64,000 nt of DNA from Helicoverpa zea (GCF_022581195.2 NC_061454.1:8122001-8186000); one strand, 5' to 3'. Numbered from the stretch's first letter, positions 19,801 through 34,484 are shown. A program made the numbers and translations. The notes: generated from the sequence alone by a model not told the origin.

Positions 19801-22800
19801 GTCACGCGATGCAGCGCCAACGTGCAGATATTGCACAATAGTCCTGAATAAATGCTTTACTTCATACAAAACTTTAAGTAGTAATAACTCGTATAATTTT
19901 GATGTAAATGATGTAATTGATGTAAACGTCACGGTTTGTGATTGTCGGTAGCGAGGTTCAAGAATACGACAGCCCGAACTGCTGGATTGTGCTGTGCATT
20001 TATGCACTGCTTAACAGCAACTGACTTAACAACAACCTCAGATAAGGGTGAAGCACTTCTTGAATCGTAACTAGCGTTTCAGGCAGTGTCTCTCGTATCA
20101 GCGGTGAAGATTATATATTAAAAAAAAACAATGAATAACTTACTTAAATATTTAAAACTTTTTTTCCATAATTGTATAAGTATGTTCATGTTTTGAAACG
20201 TTTATTCTGTTTTTTGCCTGTCCTTTGGCCTTCAAAAAAATAACGACAAATGATAGCAGGCACGGGTCTATAACCGCGACTACTCGACTCCCTCGGAGCC
20301 ACTCCACGAACAAATTAAATCATTTCTACTTGGGCTGCGATTGTACGCACGCGATATCCTCCGTTATCATTGTAAGGACATATCGTATTGTCACCGTGTC
20401 TGCTCTATGGTACATCCATGTGGGACTTCTTGCTATTGGATGAAAGTAAAATGGTCTTTGTTTGAATCTTTTCAAGGTACTCTAAGAAAGTGTTCTTTCT
20501 CTAACCCAAGAATTTGGTTTGGAGAATAAGTACGAGGTTTCTTAGAAAATCTTTATTTTGAGGATGGCTTAGGTATGATATATATATGATAGCTGTTGAA
20601 ATTATGGCATTAACTTTACCTAAGATTCACTGTATAATATTGAACACAGACGGCCATACAAGTTGCCTAGTGGTCGCAAACGAGACTGCCCTGAACAGGA
20701 TGACGGAACAGAATGAAATCGTCATTTTTATAGTTTACCACTTAACAGTAATAGTGCTCCCAGGTGCTGGGTTAGCGTAGGAACTTATGCTGTGGTCCTG
20801 GCTCTCTAGGAGGTTTCAAGGATCAATTGACTTTTTTACAAGATGATATTAATATAGGTAAATAAGTAATATTTGCTGGATTTATTTTTCATTGTCATCC
20901 ATTGCTTTTGATATGGTAAGGCCACAGTAATCTTTGCTACATCTTAGCTAAGGTTAAATGGCATGCTCGTGTCTATGAGCACCTTTACTTGAATTCAAAC
21001 CTTGATATGATCCACGCTTATTCCTCTACTAGCTATAAACACGTCTTGACTAATTCGTGGGCCGCAACACAACAACATGTCGTGCTCATTCGCAATAAAG
21101 TTATAATAGGTGTTTCAGCACTAAAATAATATTGTTGGCACGTCCGTCGTGCAGTTCAGCGGTTGCCGTTTGAACACCTACGTCGCTGCCGGCAGGAGTG
21201 CCGCAGTGCCGTAATGCACGGCATATCGAGAGATCCATCGCGTATCTGTTATAAATCTAAACACAACGAGAACATAAAATTTTATTCGAAACGACCACTT
21301 GTTAACGTATGTTATCCGTGTGTCGTGCAATTTCACAACGAGCCGCCGCGCCGGATCACGTACTCTGAAATCCACGTTCAGAACATAAACTATTTACCAA
21401 CTATTCAATATTCAATACGCGATTGCAAAATACGCCAAATTATTGCATTAGTAGCGAACAGGGATTCCCGATATTGTGGTTCAGCGATCGGTAGCCGGCG
21501 CACAGCGATATGCGGCATAAATAATTTAATAATTCGCAATACGGAATTTACCATACGAAGTGTCGTACCGTTCGTCTGATTCGTATTCAATATGAGTATT
21601 TGATTCTCATACTAGTATCGCATTGGGCAATGTTCAAGCGGCGAGTTTTCTCCGAGCGAAACGAGAGCTTCCGCGCCGTGTATAAGGTTTATTTTAATAA
21701 AGAGAAGACTGCTTGGCTGGGATCTTTTCAAATTGCATGTGTTCATATGTAGGTGAATAAAGCACGTCTGTACATTTCAATATCGGGAACATCCGTGTTA
21801 TACGCGTGACCTTGCAAATCACAGCCTGCTTTCCAAACGACTTCACAGAATCGACGTTCGGCGTCTGTATTGCGCGACTGTCACAATGTTTATAGAATAT
21901 TTTATTAGTTCGTACCTATTGTCAAGTTATTTAAGCAATGATAAGCCAACCGCTATGAGAATTAATAACGACCATATTTTTATTCCCTAGGCGTATTTTC
22001 AATCATTATCTCGAAGCATATTTTATTGTCATGGGAATGTTTTTATTATAAACGAATATGAGCAAAGCACTCATTTTAGTTCTGAATTCAAATTATGTTC
22101 ACGTAAATAAAAAACAAATGTATTAGCGTGGGAGAGTCTACGTCCAGCTTAGAACTGACATAGGTTGATGATGAAACCTCACAACTATTTACTACATTGT
22201 TCATGTAAAAGCCTCTTCAGTGACATTTTCTTAATCTATACGCACTACTTACAGTTAGCTATCAAGATTAGGTCACCAGAATCAGATAAAGGTAAGAAAA
22301 CAACTGCCAACAATAATGTACTGGTGTGCGTTGACCTGCTTAAGAGACAGTTCGAAGTCATATGAGCAAATCCCGTTAGCTGCGTGAAGCTGATGTTGAC
22401 GTTGACTAGCTCATTTCTATTCAGCAATCATTGGAGCGAAGACAGGTGAACGGTGTGACTCCTCGCAGTCATGTTCCACCAGCCGTTCCCAAGGTCGTAA
22501 ACTGAATCGTGATGATATGGCGACTAACCGCGTTTCAGATTTATGCTGCCTACTGTCGATAATATCATCCTTTGCATGCTGATAAGACTGATTGCGGTAG
22601 TCAAATGTCACGAATTCGGTTGTGACATGTTTGCGACGATGAGAAGGGATCCACTGACCGTCGCAATGACTTGCTGTGACCACAACCATGTAGAAATTGG
22701 AATAACTTTCGCATTTTGAGTTTATATTTGTCACGTTCAATTCGCTATGAGCAGCGAGACTTGTGTCAGCTTTCTTTCTAGAAAAACATATTGAGCTACG

Positions 22801-25800
22801 CGAACGTTTCTCGAGTGTATATGCACTTCGTATTAATTCAACTTCAGCTATAAATTCATCAGGCGAGTCATTAAATTCATAGATAGAAGTCAAACGGCCA
22901 GGACAGAAAAGTTATGAACATAAAAAAATATACTGCTCGGATAAATCTCGCTCACGTTAAAAGCTCTAATATAACTTCATATCTTAATTACTGCAATAAA
23001 AGTATAGGTACCTCTCTTAAAACCTCATAACTTTGTCTGCAGTGAAAAATAGGATGACAAAAAATCTTCATAAAAGATAAGAGTGGACGGTGAACAAATT
23101 GACCGATGCTTATTATACTCCCGATGATAACGGCCCGTCCTGCCCACGGTCCATGGGCCCACTCCTTTGATAGTGCAAGCCCAAATAAATTATACACTTA
23201 AATAGATTCTTAGACCTTTGTCCTTAGCCACTTAACTTGGACCAAAATTATAAACTTCAACAAAAAAGTGAGAGATTAAGAGAGCCGCAGAAAAAATGTT
23301 AAATGGTTTAACGAATTCATTTCGTCTTTCATCTGATTTCTCAGTGCATCTGAGTAAGTATCGAGTCGTGCTAACCCTTCTAACCCTAAGGAAAAGAATG
23401 AATAAAATAATCAGAGTCGCCTGAGCTCTGAGCAATTATGTGGAAATTTCCTGACAAATACACGTTATTGGTGAGGAGTGGGACACGGTAGCGGCGGCGT
23501 GCACGGCAGCGGCGCGGCGCGGTACGGCGCGCTGTCGCCTAATGAGACCGCATGCTTCTTTTATTTATGTGACAAATGTAAATTGTTGGGTGAATCTTTC
23601 ACGAATATTTAGTGCGAGAACGGTGGGATACACGCCGTGTGAATATTCAATTACGCACTTTTCTAATCGCGGGTACATTGTTGCGAATACACTATAAACA
23701 TGTCATGCGATGTGAATTAGTATACATTTAGGAAATACCTAAATGTGTAATTCGCGACAGTATGGTTCTGTGATCATGCGATATATTTATAATATAATTT
23801 GTGTGGATAATCAGGAACAGTGGACTGCGGTTACATGGTTGTGTAATAAATTTATCTTTTACGGTCTTCCAACATGTAGATACCTAGACGTGCATAGACT
23901 TTACAAGTTTAGAGCGTGTACACTAAAATTTATGTTTGAAAGATTTGTTCGCCACAAATAAGGTTGTCAGCGTGTGTTATCTAAGGGATCGTTAATTAAT
24001 TAGAGAAATTGAACGACCGCCGCGTCGCACGGGGACCTATAACTCGCAACCCGCCTCGTATCATAGCTTCGCTCGCCTTTATTTATTTTTACCACTCACG
24101 TAAGCAAAATTGAATTCGAATAGGTCGTGGACATGTTCATGCAAAGTGCAACACTTATTATGTACGTTTTGACATTTAAATGTAGTATAATGATGACAAC
24201 CTACACTCCTGAGTTGTTGTTCATTTATTCAGAGCGGGTGAACGTCTCTACATGCTTACGAATAACTTATAAATATTTATGGATACGTATTATTTTAAGA
24301 AGCCTATGACATGATTATCACCTTTTTGAAAATAAGACGTTTATAAAATATTGTTCAAGAGGTTTAAATTAAATGGTTAGATGGTGTTGAATGCCGGCCC
24401 CCTCGCCGGTGTCCGTACATTGACGAGGTGTGACAGTGAATACATGTCCTTATCACTACAATTAGCTTCAATGAAAATGCTAATTGTGTTGTTTTGAACG
24501 ACGAAACATACCGTGTCGTCACTTGTCTTCCAGCTGACATATTACCCCTCTGCGGCACTATAGAGTTACGACCTAAATCATTGTTTACACATTCTGATTA
24601 TTTGTAGATAGGTAATCTAATTTAATAAGTGACCGAAAAGGTTCTCTATTTTTAACGAGGGGGTTTTTGACACTCTTTAAAAAAAACTTTGATTATTATG
24701 TTTATCCGAAAATCAAATATGATCTAAGTACCTAATTAATATTCAACTGATATCATTTGAGCAACATCCTAGTATTTTTATATTTTTTGTGTGATTGAAC
24801 AGAAGAAGGATCGCCTGTTGATTAGAATAGTGGTAAGTAGGTACTACTACTGTATGTACTGACTCGATATACATCATACTTTTTTATCTTGAAGAAAACT
24901 TCTCTTCAATACTTATGAAAAAGTCTACGAAATGACCTTGTGTATGGGGACAAGTTCAATGGTTTTTTTTTCTTAAGCGTTACTGATCCAGGTCACTATA
25001 ACTGGCCATCATTACGTACCTAAGTGAAATAAATTGAAACAATTATATGCAGGAATAAATCAATTTACTATTATAATTGGTTCGAAGATAAGGATCACTG
25101 CCTTCAGATTTCCAAGCTAATCATCAACTGCGTGATTTAAAAAAGTACCAAAACAGTTACATACTTGTATTAACAATCATCAAATTGTAGTTCTAAACAC
25201 GTATGTACCATAAACAAGGATGAATGGTCACTATGACTAAAACATAAACAGTGATGTATGTACGTTTAGAACTTTCGCAGAGAAACAACAAAATGGCTCA
25301 ATAAAATGGCGGAGCATAGACAAAACGCTACAATAACATCAGAACGGGAACGAATCGCCAGTTTACGACATGAGCGCAACGACCGACTGCTCTACAAATG
25401 AATAAGCCATCTGTTCTAATAGCTGCAATTAAACATGGTCGTCCGAGCCGCCTAGGCCCTTACTACACATTTGGACATAAAAATCGATAAAAACTAGAAG
25501 ACGAAATGTACGTAATGTATGCAACGCCTTGCAACATTTCAACGCACCAGTCATGTGCAAGCTTATCGTTAAAACGACATGATTGTCCTTATTCAGGCCG
25601 ATTTCTTCGCTGACGCGTCTCTATGCAAAAAAAAATCTGCATTATCTGACATTGTTATCAAAAGTCGTTGACATCGTTGTGTCTAAGATATTGTAGGTAC
25701 TAAAGAGGTTTTTTATAAGCCGTCAAGTTGCTCTATATAGGAGAACTCTTATGGGACGGATGCCTGTTTTTTGAGTCCGTTGGCCGCAGACACGCTCAAG

Positions 25801-26235
25801 TAAACCATTCATATATGGCGAACTGTCATAATTAAACTTAATAATGAGGCTCCATCGATATGTTTTTGTCGATACCGAGAATCATCATAACTTAACGTCA
25901 GTTTGATGAGATGAACGCCATCAAGACTGAAATTTAATGATTATACATTAAGTAACGATTTCCATACAATGGTCCTATAGCGAATGACAGGGAAATAGTT
26001 GACAGGCACATTATAAATGATTTGCACTTTCTCTTAAATATTGAGGAAAACTTGTCTTTAATGAACATTTCTTCATCAAAGTTAAGCTAGCTATGAATGT
26101 TGTAGTTAATTACAAATGAAGTGAACGTGAGAACGGAAAGCGCGTAACACAACTCTCTGTATCCCGAGACGCATGCTCATCATGCGTCTGCGGCAGGCTG
26201 TCGTATATTTTTGTGGGCGAACATTCAAAATCACA
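16836..26235. other. Non-coding DNA, gene-poor
   Basis: No convincing exon, RNA gene or mobile element is seen over 9.4 kb. Short open frames here have no recognisable motif. GC-rich islands occur at about 17321-17352 and 23485-23532. The low transposon density compared with the flanks may mean insertions are selected against (inference). Confidence 0.45.
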
Positions 26236-26257
26236 ATGGCGGTTGTGCGGAGTGGCG
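26236..26257 (+). other. Weak candidate first coding exon (22 nt)
   Basis: An ATG in a good insect context (CACAATGGCG) opens MAVVRSG and is followed after 22 nt by the donor GTAAGTAAA, within a locally GC-rich stretch. Only the context and donor support it. No downstream exon was identified. Confidence 0.2.
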
Positions 26258-29200
26258 GTAAGTAAACCCGGTGTCGGTTCGCGTGTGCGGCAGGCCGCGG
26301 CAAGCACTGAGCCTCTGCTTGCTGACCCGTAATTGCCAAGTATTTTATTGCACTATCTCAGAAGTTTTATGTCATTCAATCCACGACTCTTAATTGAATA
26401 AGCGACATGAAATTTACAACCGTCATACGTTTAACTCGTCCTAGTTAAGAATCTTTGACGTTTTGCGCGCTCTCCTCTGTGTGGCATTCACTTCGGAGTT
26501 CCGCTTAATGCGTACAAAAATCAATGGATTTAAACGTTTTACTTAAAACGGCGGTTTTGTTAAAGTAACTTTAAATTAGATTTAACTGACCTTACTGTAA
26601 CTACTAGCCGCAGTGAAAAATTCCTAATTCAAATTACTTTTTTTCTGAAATCAAGGCGAAATAAATCTTCATGTATTGGCGGTGATCGGAACGAATTACG
26701 AATAATTTATGGGTAAGAAAGCAGCCTTGGTTACCTTATGCAAAAATGATATATAAGTACCATTCTATTTACTTAAGATTCATATAAAAACTAGCACACG
26801 ACTGAGTGATCTATTGCCCACTGCGTAGCCTTAAAGCCTCTCAGCTTGATCACCCGTCATTACTAGATTTGGACTCAATTAATTTTTCACGGAAATTTTT
26901 CTGTGTCCCGATGAATAACTTGATGCTATACTTAATAGTAACTTACAAAACCAAACTTGTTAGAATTCCCGTAGTTCTGCATACTTGCCGTAAACATATA
27001 AGTAGTAGCTATAATTCAATATTCCGTACTAATCGAGGGACCTGTTGTATGAACCCATATTTGGAACATTTAAGGTCCGAACTAGTCAGTCGCGTTTAAT
27101 ACTCAAATAGAACATGTAACCAGTAAATTCTTCATTTACTGACATTTGTACAGAACCTTAAATCATAAGATAATTTAATCTGTCGTCGGTCCGTCCGTGC
27201 AAGAACCACAGTACAGATTTAAACACACTCGATGAGAGTGACACCTTTAATTTGTAGATTAAGAATTTTATTTCTATGATGAGTAGGTATACCTACGTAA
27301 AATTAATAACCTACTTTTAATTAAGCCTAAATTAAGGAAACCGTTTCACTACTACGTAGCATAACTACAATTAGTTAAAAACCGCATCAAAAATCTTAAC
27401 TCTAATAACCTTGATTCCTTGAAGTGCGTACTCACATACGCAATACACGCATACATTGGCATTTGACTTTATATTGCCATGATTTATTTGAAGGGTGTCA
27501 GCGACCATCATGATGAAAAATGTCAGCTTCTTATTTATGTGTTCTAATAAGGCCATAAATATTGATTTTAATTGCGCGTCACGAGTCGCCGATGACAGCG
27601 CGTAATGGACGTCGCTTGACGTGACCATGTCCCGTGTGAATAAGGGTAATCATATTATGTTATTTTAGTAATAGTTATATAGAAATACATATGTAAAATA
27701 AAAATAAAAATAGTTAAAAACCACTAGAAAAACACTTCTGTAAATGGACTACAAAATCATCACAAGACTTTTCCAAACAGCCACGATGTTCCATCATGAA
27801 GTTATAGGTCATATCTTCCAGCTTCTTCATCAGGTCGACTGTACTATATTTGGTTTTCTAATGTCATCAGAACTACACACAGCTCTTAATTTTCATAACG
27901 CTACGATTAAAGGAAAATGGATAGATTATTTAATCCACATTCCATTACATACCTAGTAAGTTACAGATCGACCTAATAAAAACGTGTTAAATGAATAATA
28001 AAATGAAAACAATGATTGCTTAAAAAACACAAACATTCTCGAAGATAGGTACCATTAACAAATTAAAATACCTACTTAATAATATTCACATACACAATAC
28101 ACTGATTCTCTAAAATCCAATTTCGCGCTAAAAGTAAATACTAATACGTCCCAATGTAAAGTATAAGTTGATTCACGAAGGTTCGTACAGGTAGGTATGA
28201 CATTGTCCCGCCAGCCATCTAATAAAAGGCCACAATGTAAAGGAGCAGCTTGGCCCGGTTCACCCAATTAAAGATGAATCTCCCCGCGGATCATGTGACA
28301 ACAAGTCCTGATGAAATATAACCAACTTGTCTTCGGCCGACCAATGTGTCTTGATACTTGAAATATTTTTTTAATAAGGATATTTGTTTAGTTTGACAAA
28401 AGAAAAGTATGTTTTAAAATAAATAATTTCTGGAGCCAGCCTGATTAAATGTAGCTGATATTGTTCCCCTTAGAACATAAAAATCAAAGAAAAGCAAAAA
28501 AATAATAGAATTTATGAGATTTTAGAAAGTTCTGCGGGGAGAAAATATTATGATGATATTAGAATGTTTATAAAAAAATAATGAAGTCCCTATGCTTATC
28601 TAAGTCATTTAAAAACGGGGAATGTTACAGATGTCCAATTTATATATTTTCCATTTGCTTATCACTTAAAAGCGCAGCGTAAAAAAATACCAAGTTCTTT
28701 TAAAGGCTTAGTACCAAGAATTTTTGTTCCACAAATAAGGATTTGCTAACTTCCAAAATGGGACTGACATACCAACGTAGGCAACATGTATGTTATATAT
28801 TTCAGTATGAACTATCGTATTTTTATTATAATGAGCATTAAGAGTCACTCCCGCGTCCCAAAAAGGCTGAATATTTGATGGGTCGGCTCATATTTTACTC
28901 TCATCCCGTGAGCCGAAAGCAGACATATAAATCAAAGACATGTTTGCAAAGAAGGCGACCGCTCCGCACGTCTCTGTAATTGCCGCAAAAACACACGTTG
29001 TGTGATTTTCGAAGACGTTGGCAAATTTCCGAATAATTTTAAAGCCGAAATGCATAGTGCGACAATGTCGTACGTAGCAGAACCGCATTAAGCGTAATGG
29101 GTGGCTAATGTGACCATTGATCATGATGGCTCGCCCTACATTTGCTATTCCAAAATTCGAAAGCCCTACGCATGGGCATATACGTATACCTAATTAGTTT

Positions 29201-32200
29201 AAAGATGTCTTCGTTTGAGACCGTTTGTAGCAGGATAAAGATGCGGTGAAAGCAACAGGTAGGTTATAGTTTGTTGGTCGAGAGCTGATTAGCAAGGCCC
29301 TGCGATCTCTCAATGGCACGGAGCTCGTTCTCCGGTGCGTCATAAATTTCCATTGATTGGATTAATCTGATTTGGATGTCAATTTTGTAAGGCAAGTACC
29401 TGGCTCTTTATAAGAGAATACAATCATGAGGCCTCTGAGAGTTCGTGTATTCAGATCTCGATACATAACAAATATATTGTATCAACCACGCTAATATACG
29501 TCTCGTCGTGTCGTATGCATGTAAATGCTAACATTAAAATACAAAGAAATGCAATGTCATTTAGGAAGATATAAAACAAGTTTTCATTCACGGACACAAT
29601 GTTGTTAACAAGTATTGTAAATATGATCTACTCAGTTAAATTGATGCAGGTGAGTGTAACTAATAAAAACTGGGTTTTAATCAGGAAGGTGGTGGTGATC
29701 GAGTGCTCGCATCCCGTATGCGCACCCGGACACTGCATACTGTGAGCTACCTGTTTGATTGCTTTAGCTTTTCCAGATATTATGACAAGTACAACAAACC
29801 ACTTTTTACTTCACATATTCATTTGCTAGGTAGAACCGAGCCATAATGTATAGCCGCTCACCATGTTCAATGTTTAAAGGCATTCGCTCATAATCTGTGC
29901 ATACCGAGCGCTGTAAGGACAGCGGCGCATACTTTGACAGCATTATGATTGAATTATGCAATGTCGGTATCTAGCAGAGCTTTTGATATGGTTTATTGTT
30001 AAATTTATATGCATCAGCTGCGTGGCCTCAGTTTCAAACGAGCATATTTCCCACGTCAATTTTGATTGCGATATCATAGTGAGGAATGACATTTGAGTAC
30101 GTACTAATTTAACCCCACAAGAGCGGCTGCGAGCCGGTGCGCTATCTGTACATAGATACAAAGTCGTGTTTGCAATACAGCAAATTTCTCCTTATATTTC
30201 TATGCAGGAAAGTCTATTTTTCAAGCAGTCGCGCAAAGGAGGTAATCACGCAATGCTGGCCTCTTAGCGCTGAGTAAACAAATCTTCGACATTGTATCTG
30301 TTCGCCTTAACTCTCTTTATTCAAAGGAACATTGTCAAGAGAAATGTACGATTATTGTAGTGTTTTCTTATGGATTACGTTACGAAAATATATAACTCGC
30401 TAAGGAGGGTTTCGCTATCTTTGATTTCATGTTGTTTATCAATGCGAACAGAGCAATAGACATATTCACTCTTGCAGGCCTAATCTATGTCTGCGTTCTA
30501 CACAAGATCCACGATTACCGCCAAGTTAATAATAAAACCAATGTTTAGACAAAGTGGACTATTGTTAGGTTTGTAATTCATGGACCTGTACATTGTCTTT
30601 AAATATCGATGCGTACTCATACTAAAGAAATATTCTGAAGGCAAAATATGAGAATGGAGCAATGGCTCCCAAGACTCCATAGTTCTCACAATCAGCGGCT
30701 AACATCTCATGGCTGCGGATGGCCATAAATTTCAACAATCATATAGTTGGTCATCTTTCTTTGTTATCATATTAAAGGGACGGGATTCCATCGACGTAAT
30801 TATGCAAAAAGCTGGACCGTGGTCGCGGCGGCTGTCCTTTGACAACCGCATCATTATAGTTGACATAAACTAAGATTTATGCGATTGATTTGATAATAAA
30901 TATGAATTTTCTTCACGAAATTATGTTCATTACGTCGTTGTTTCATCTTTAGCGAAGCTGAATATGAAAAATGCAAATGTCTCATGGCGAATAGCTGCAG
31001 CTGTATTTGATGTCAAACGTAACACAAGTGAAGCAGGGAGTCTACCGTCCCTCGAACAAGAGTAAACGAATGCGTAATTCGGTGAACAGTGGTTAAAATT
31101 AGCTGGCGATGCGGGCGTCTTTATAGTCCTTAAATTGGCAAAAAATCGAGACAAGCTTCGACTGACACCGATCGCGGAGGCATCAGCGAAACAGGTGTTA
31201 TCATAAACATACATTTTGCGATAAAAACAAAATAATTTTCATGAGTGGCCGGTAGGCGCGAACTGCCGTTCGTGTCGCCGACACAATGGCGATTTCATAG
31301 TTTTTTTTTTGGTTCGTCGTCGGCGTAAAAGCCGACGATATTAAATTTAGTAAGCGGAGAGGTGTCCGAAATCTCACGCAGACGTGCGATCCGCCACACA
31401 TATTTCCATCTGCACAAAAAGCGGAACTATAGCCATAAATATGTCCAAATAAACATTAGTCGACGACCGACTGAATAAGGTATCGCAGGGTTCCGCTGGT
31501 TTTGCAATTAAATATAACACCCAACCTGCTATTTTGTAATTGTATTTTTATCTTTACATCGCGGCCAATGTTATTGTGCTGGGTTACTATAAAACTTACA
31601 GCTATAAAATATACAATCAGTTTATAATTGATTTTTTTTATTGTTAGACATAGCTCTATAGTCATAATTCCTCATATTGTGTTGTGACAGTCATCGTCAA
31701 ATACGTATCATCGTCAAATATACCTACATATGTACTTTTTTGCGTTTGTACATCTCAAAGAATCGTACATAAGACACACCTTAAACGCAAAGATAAGAAG
31801 GTGAAAAATCAAAACGGTAATGATGAAGGATCTGTGGGAGCTTGGCATTGTCCGCGCTAACAACGCGCGCAGCGTGTGCGCAGTGTCGATGCGCGGTGCG
31901 CGGGCACATCGCCTGTGCTGACAGCCGCGCCGCGCACCCGATAATATGTGTACATATGTAACATTAAACTGCACAAATAAACGAGACTTTCACACTACAT
32001 GGGTTCAAGAACAAGTTTTTCCATAACACAAAAGACGACACTGAATAGTTATAGCTGCTTCGCGGCCTCGCCGCATAATCCAATAAAACAATCCGCGGAA
32101 TGTACCGTCAGAACAATATGTGTCATTGCCTATTACAATGTTCCACGAGCTCTCGGCACCACATCAAAATAACGGTACTTACAAGTTGTTTTGATCTGGG

Positions 32201-33308
32201 TTTGTTTAATTTTTTTATGAATTCCACTTAAAGATGGTATACATACAAATGCAATAACCACAATGGGTAAACTTTGCTTCACAATTAACTACCACTCGTT
32301 TGACTATGCAAACTGTATTAATTTATATATATAGATGTCTAATTATTAAAAAATCATCAGCAATTTTAAGGGATTGTGTGATTTTTAGAAAGCTTTTTCT
32401 TCAATACTTTTTTACTATCTGTACAAATGAAATTGGCGACTGAATCTCAAAATATATGAATTTGATTCAATGGAAAGGCAAGCGGCTTCTTTCTGTTATT
32501 CCAAGGGCTACCACCGGGGCATTCGGCGGACGCATTTTTTATTATTTTTAATATTATGGCCGCATATTCGCGACTTCACCAAAATATTCTTTAATATTTT
32601 TGCGTCCACAAATAACATATGATTAATATTAATGCTATGATAACTACGTCGTGACTATGCTTACAATTACTAAGCGATAGTATAACATAGGAACGTTAAC
32701 TTATTCAAATGTATATTGATTGGCACAGGCTGTGTTTATTTAATTATTTTCGAAATACTTTCCTCTTATTTGAATAATTAGGCAGACAGGTAGTTAATAA
32801 AATACAGTTTATTCAATTTGTTGAGGTTTTCAGGGGTGAAATTTCGTACAAGCAAATAGGTTTAGAGTTGTAAGAGAACTATTGTATCTAATACTTTTCT
32901 GGCGATAGATAAACATGTGTACAGATTAATCATTATTGTATTCATCAGCATCTAAAAGCAAGATTATCCTCCATAATTTGGTAGTAGCAGTGAACCATAT
33001 TAAGTTTGTACCCAGAAGAGCACAGTATAAGTATTTAAGCGAGTGTCGCGGATAGCCCTGGGCATCCATTATGCAAGTCGGTAACACATGTAGTAGTCGG
33101 CCCGCACCTCCGCGACACCTTTGCAAGACGTTACCATAATTGTCTATACGTACCTACTTATTGTTCAAAAAAGCGATAATAATAAACTCTAATAAATACA
33201 ATTTACCATTGTATTGCTACCATTTCTGAAATTGTGTTTTTCATTGTCATGCCAGTTCTTGTTATTAATTAATAGGTTGATACTGTTTTTATGTGTTTAT
33301 TATTTGAC
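26258..33308. other. Non-coding DNA, gene-poor
   Basis: No gene is supported over 7 kb. A small hairpin (GTCGGC, four- to six-base loop, GCCGAC) is at 31319-31338. GC-rich patches near 31845-31940 have no clear coding content. Confidence 0.45.
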
Positions 33309-33566
33309 GACCTCGATGGCGCAATGGTCACCATGCCGGACTGCCGAACCTGAGGTCCCGAGTTCGATTCCCGGTTCGGTCGACATTTGTGTGATAAGCA
33401 TGCTTGTTGGCCGTGGTCTGGGTGTTATAATATGTATTTATAAATATGTATATATGTAGCTATATGTAATTTATCAGTTGTGTTAGCACCCATAACACAA
33501 GTTAATTAATAACTTACCATGGGGCTAACCGACCGTGTGTGAAAAGGTGTCCCGACATTATTTATT
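33309..33566 (+). mobile_element. tRNA-derived SINE, about 255 bp
   Basis: The head is tRNA-like: A-box TGGCGCAATGG from 33317 and B-box AGTTCGATTCCC from 33361, separated by about 33 bp. A tRNA-unrelated body follows (GCATGCTTGTTGGCCGTGG; CCATGGGGCTAACCGACCG) and a tail of TTATT repeats. It is a full-length-looking copy of a lepidopteran SINE. Element S1 begins directly in its TTA-rich tail. Confidence 0.8.
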
Positions 33567-33573
33567 TATTATT

Positions 33574-34277
33574 ATGTCTCTTCCAGACCTCGGGACTATA
33601 GAGTCCCGGATTTTTGGGAGGCGAACGTGGGGCCGAAGCCAACACGCTGAAGCCCTTTTGAGACAACTTTAGTGAAATGGTGACACAAAACCGACGATTA
33701 TCCCTGTATACACTATAGAAATGTACCCAAGGACAATCCCCGGTTCTGTGCTAAACTATTGCTAACTATGGATGAAAACTACTTAGGCTATTGTGATGGG
33801 ATGCTAATGGACTAGGAATGGGGAAACTACGGGAACTATGGCACCTGCCGATGACAATGTATTAAATACATGTTAAAATGGCAGGTGGAGACTCGCCAAC
33901 TCACTTACTGGGCCCCCGGGAATCAGTCACTGAAAAGCAACAAGAGGGCAACAGGGACATGAGCGGCTGAGGATACCTCGGCGGACTTTAAACGCAGATC
34001 ACGCGCTCCCTGTGGGTCCAGCATCACCGGCCCACTCGCCACTTACCACGAGGCACCTACCCTCCGAGCAGGACTAACCTTGCTCTAGCGACTCCACTCT
34101 GACCGACCGATGAAGGCAAGCCAAGAGGCGGGAGACCTATCCCCCGTCATGCTTCACTCCGGCAAGCCGGAGGTGGGGGGCAGTATACTCTCCCTGGAGC
34201 ACTCGGATATATAGCCCCGCGGGGTCGCTACTCCCCGTCATCCGCCTCAGATGCCCTGCGGGGCTTATTATTATTAT
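33574..34277 (+). mobile_element. Short (TTA)n-bordered retroelement, copy S1
   Basis: This roughly 700-bp unit runs from TATGTCTCTTCCAGACC to CCCTGCGGGGCTTATTATT. Its identity as an element is shown by a second copy (S2) that starts 708 bp later with about 2 percent difference. It contains no long ORF. The 5' end has a hairpin (CGGGACT, four-base loop, AGTCCCG at 33591-33608) and the 3' end has GC-rich inverted words (GCCCCGCGGGG; GCCCTGCGGGGC) before the TTA tail. TTA/TAA-rich borders recall R4/Dong LINEs, which target TAA repeats, so a non-autonomous R4-type element is possible but unproven. Confidence 0.65.
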
Positions 34278-34280
34278 TTG

Positions 34281-34484
34281 TATGTCTCTTTATGACCTCG
34301 GGACTACAGAGTCCCGGATTTTTGGAAGGCGAACGTGGGGCCGAAGCCAACACGCTGAAGCCCTTTTGAGACAACTTTAATGAAATGGTAACACAAAACC
34401 GACGATTATCCCTGTATACACTATAGAAATGTACCCAAGGACAATCCCCGGTTCTGTGCTAAACTATTGCTAACTATGGATGAA
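34281..34484 (+). mobile_element. Copy S2, 5' part (split by a LINE)
   Basis: This matches S1 positions 33573-33775 almost exactly, including the CGGGACT/AGTCCCG hairpin with one base changed in the loop. The match stops at CTAACTATGGATGAA, where the nested LINE begins, and resumes at 38094. Confidence 0.85.

Noticed and set aside
21163..21579. 138-codon open frame on plus
   Set aside because: It lacks an ATG at its start (opens at TTG), has no recognisable motif, and competes with equally long frames on the other strand.
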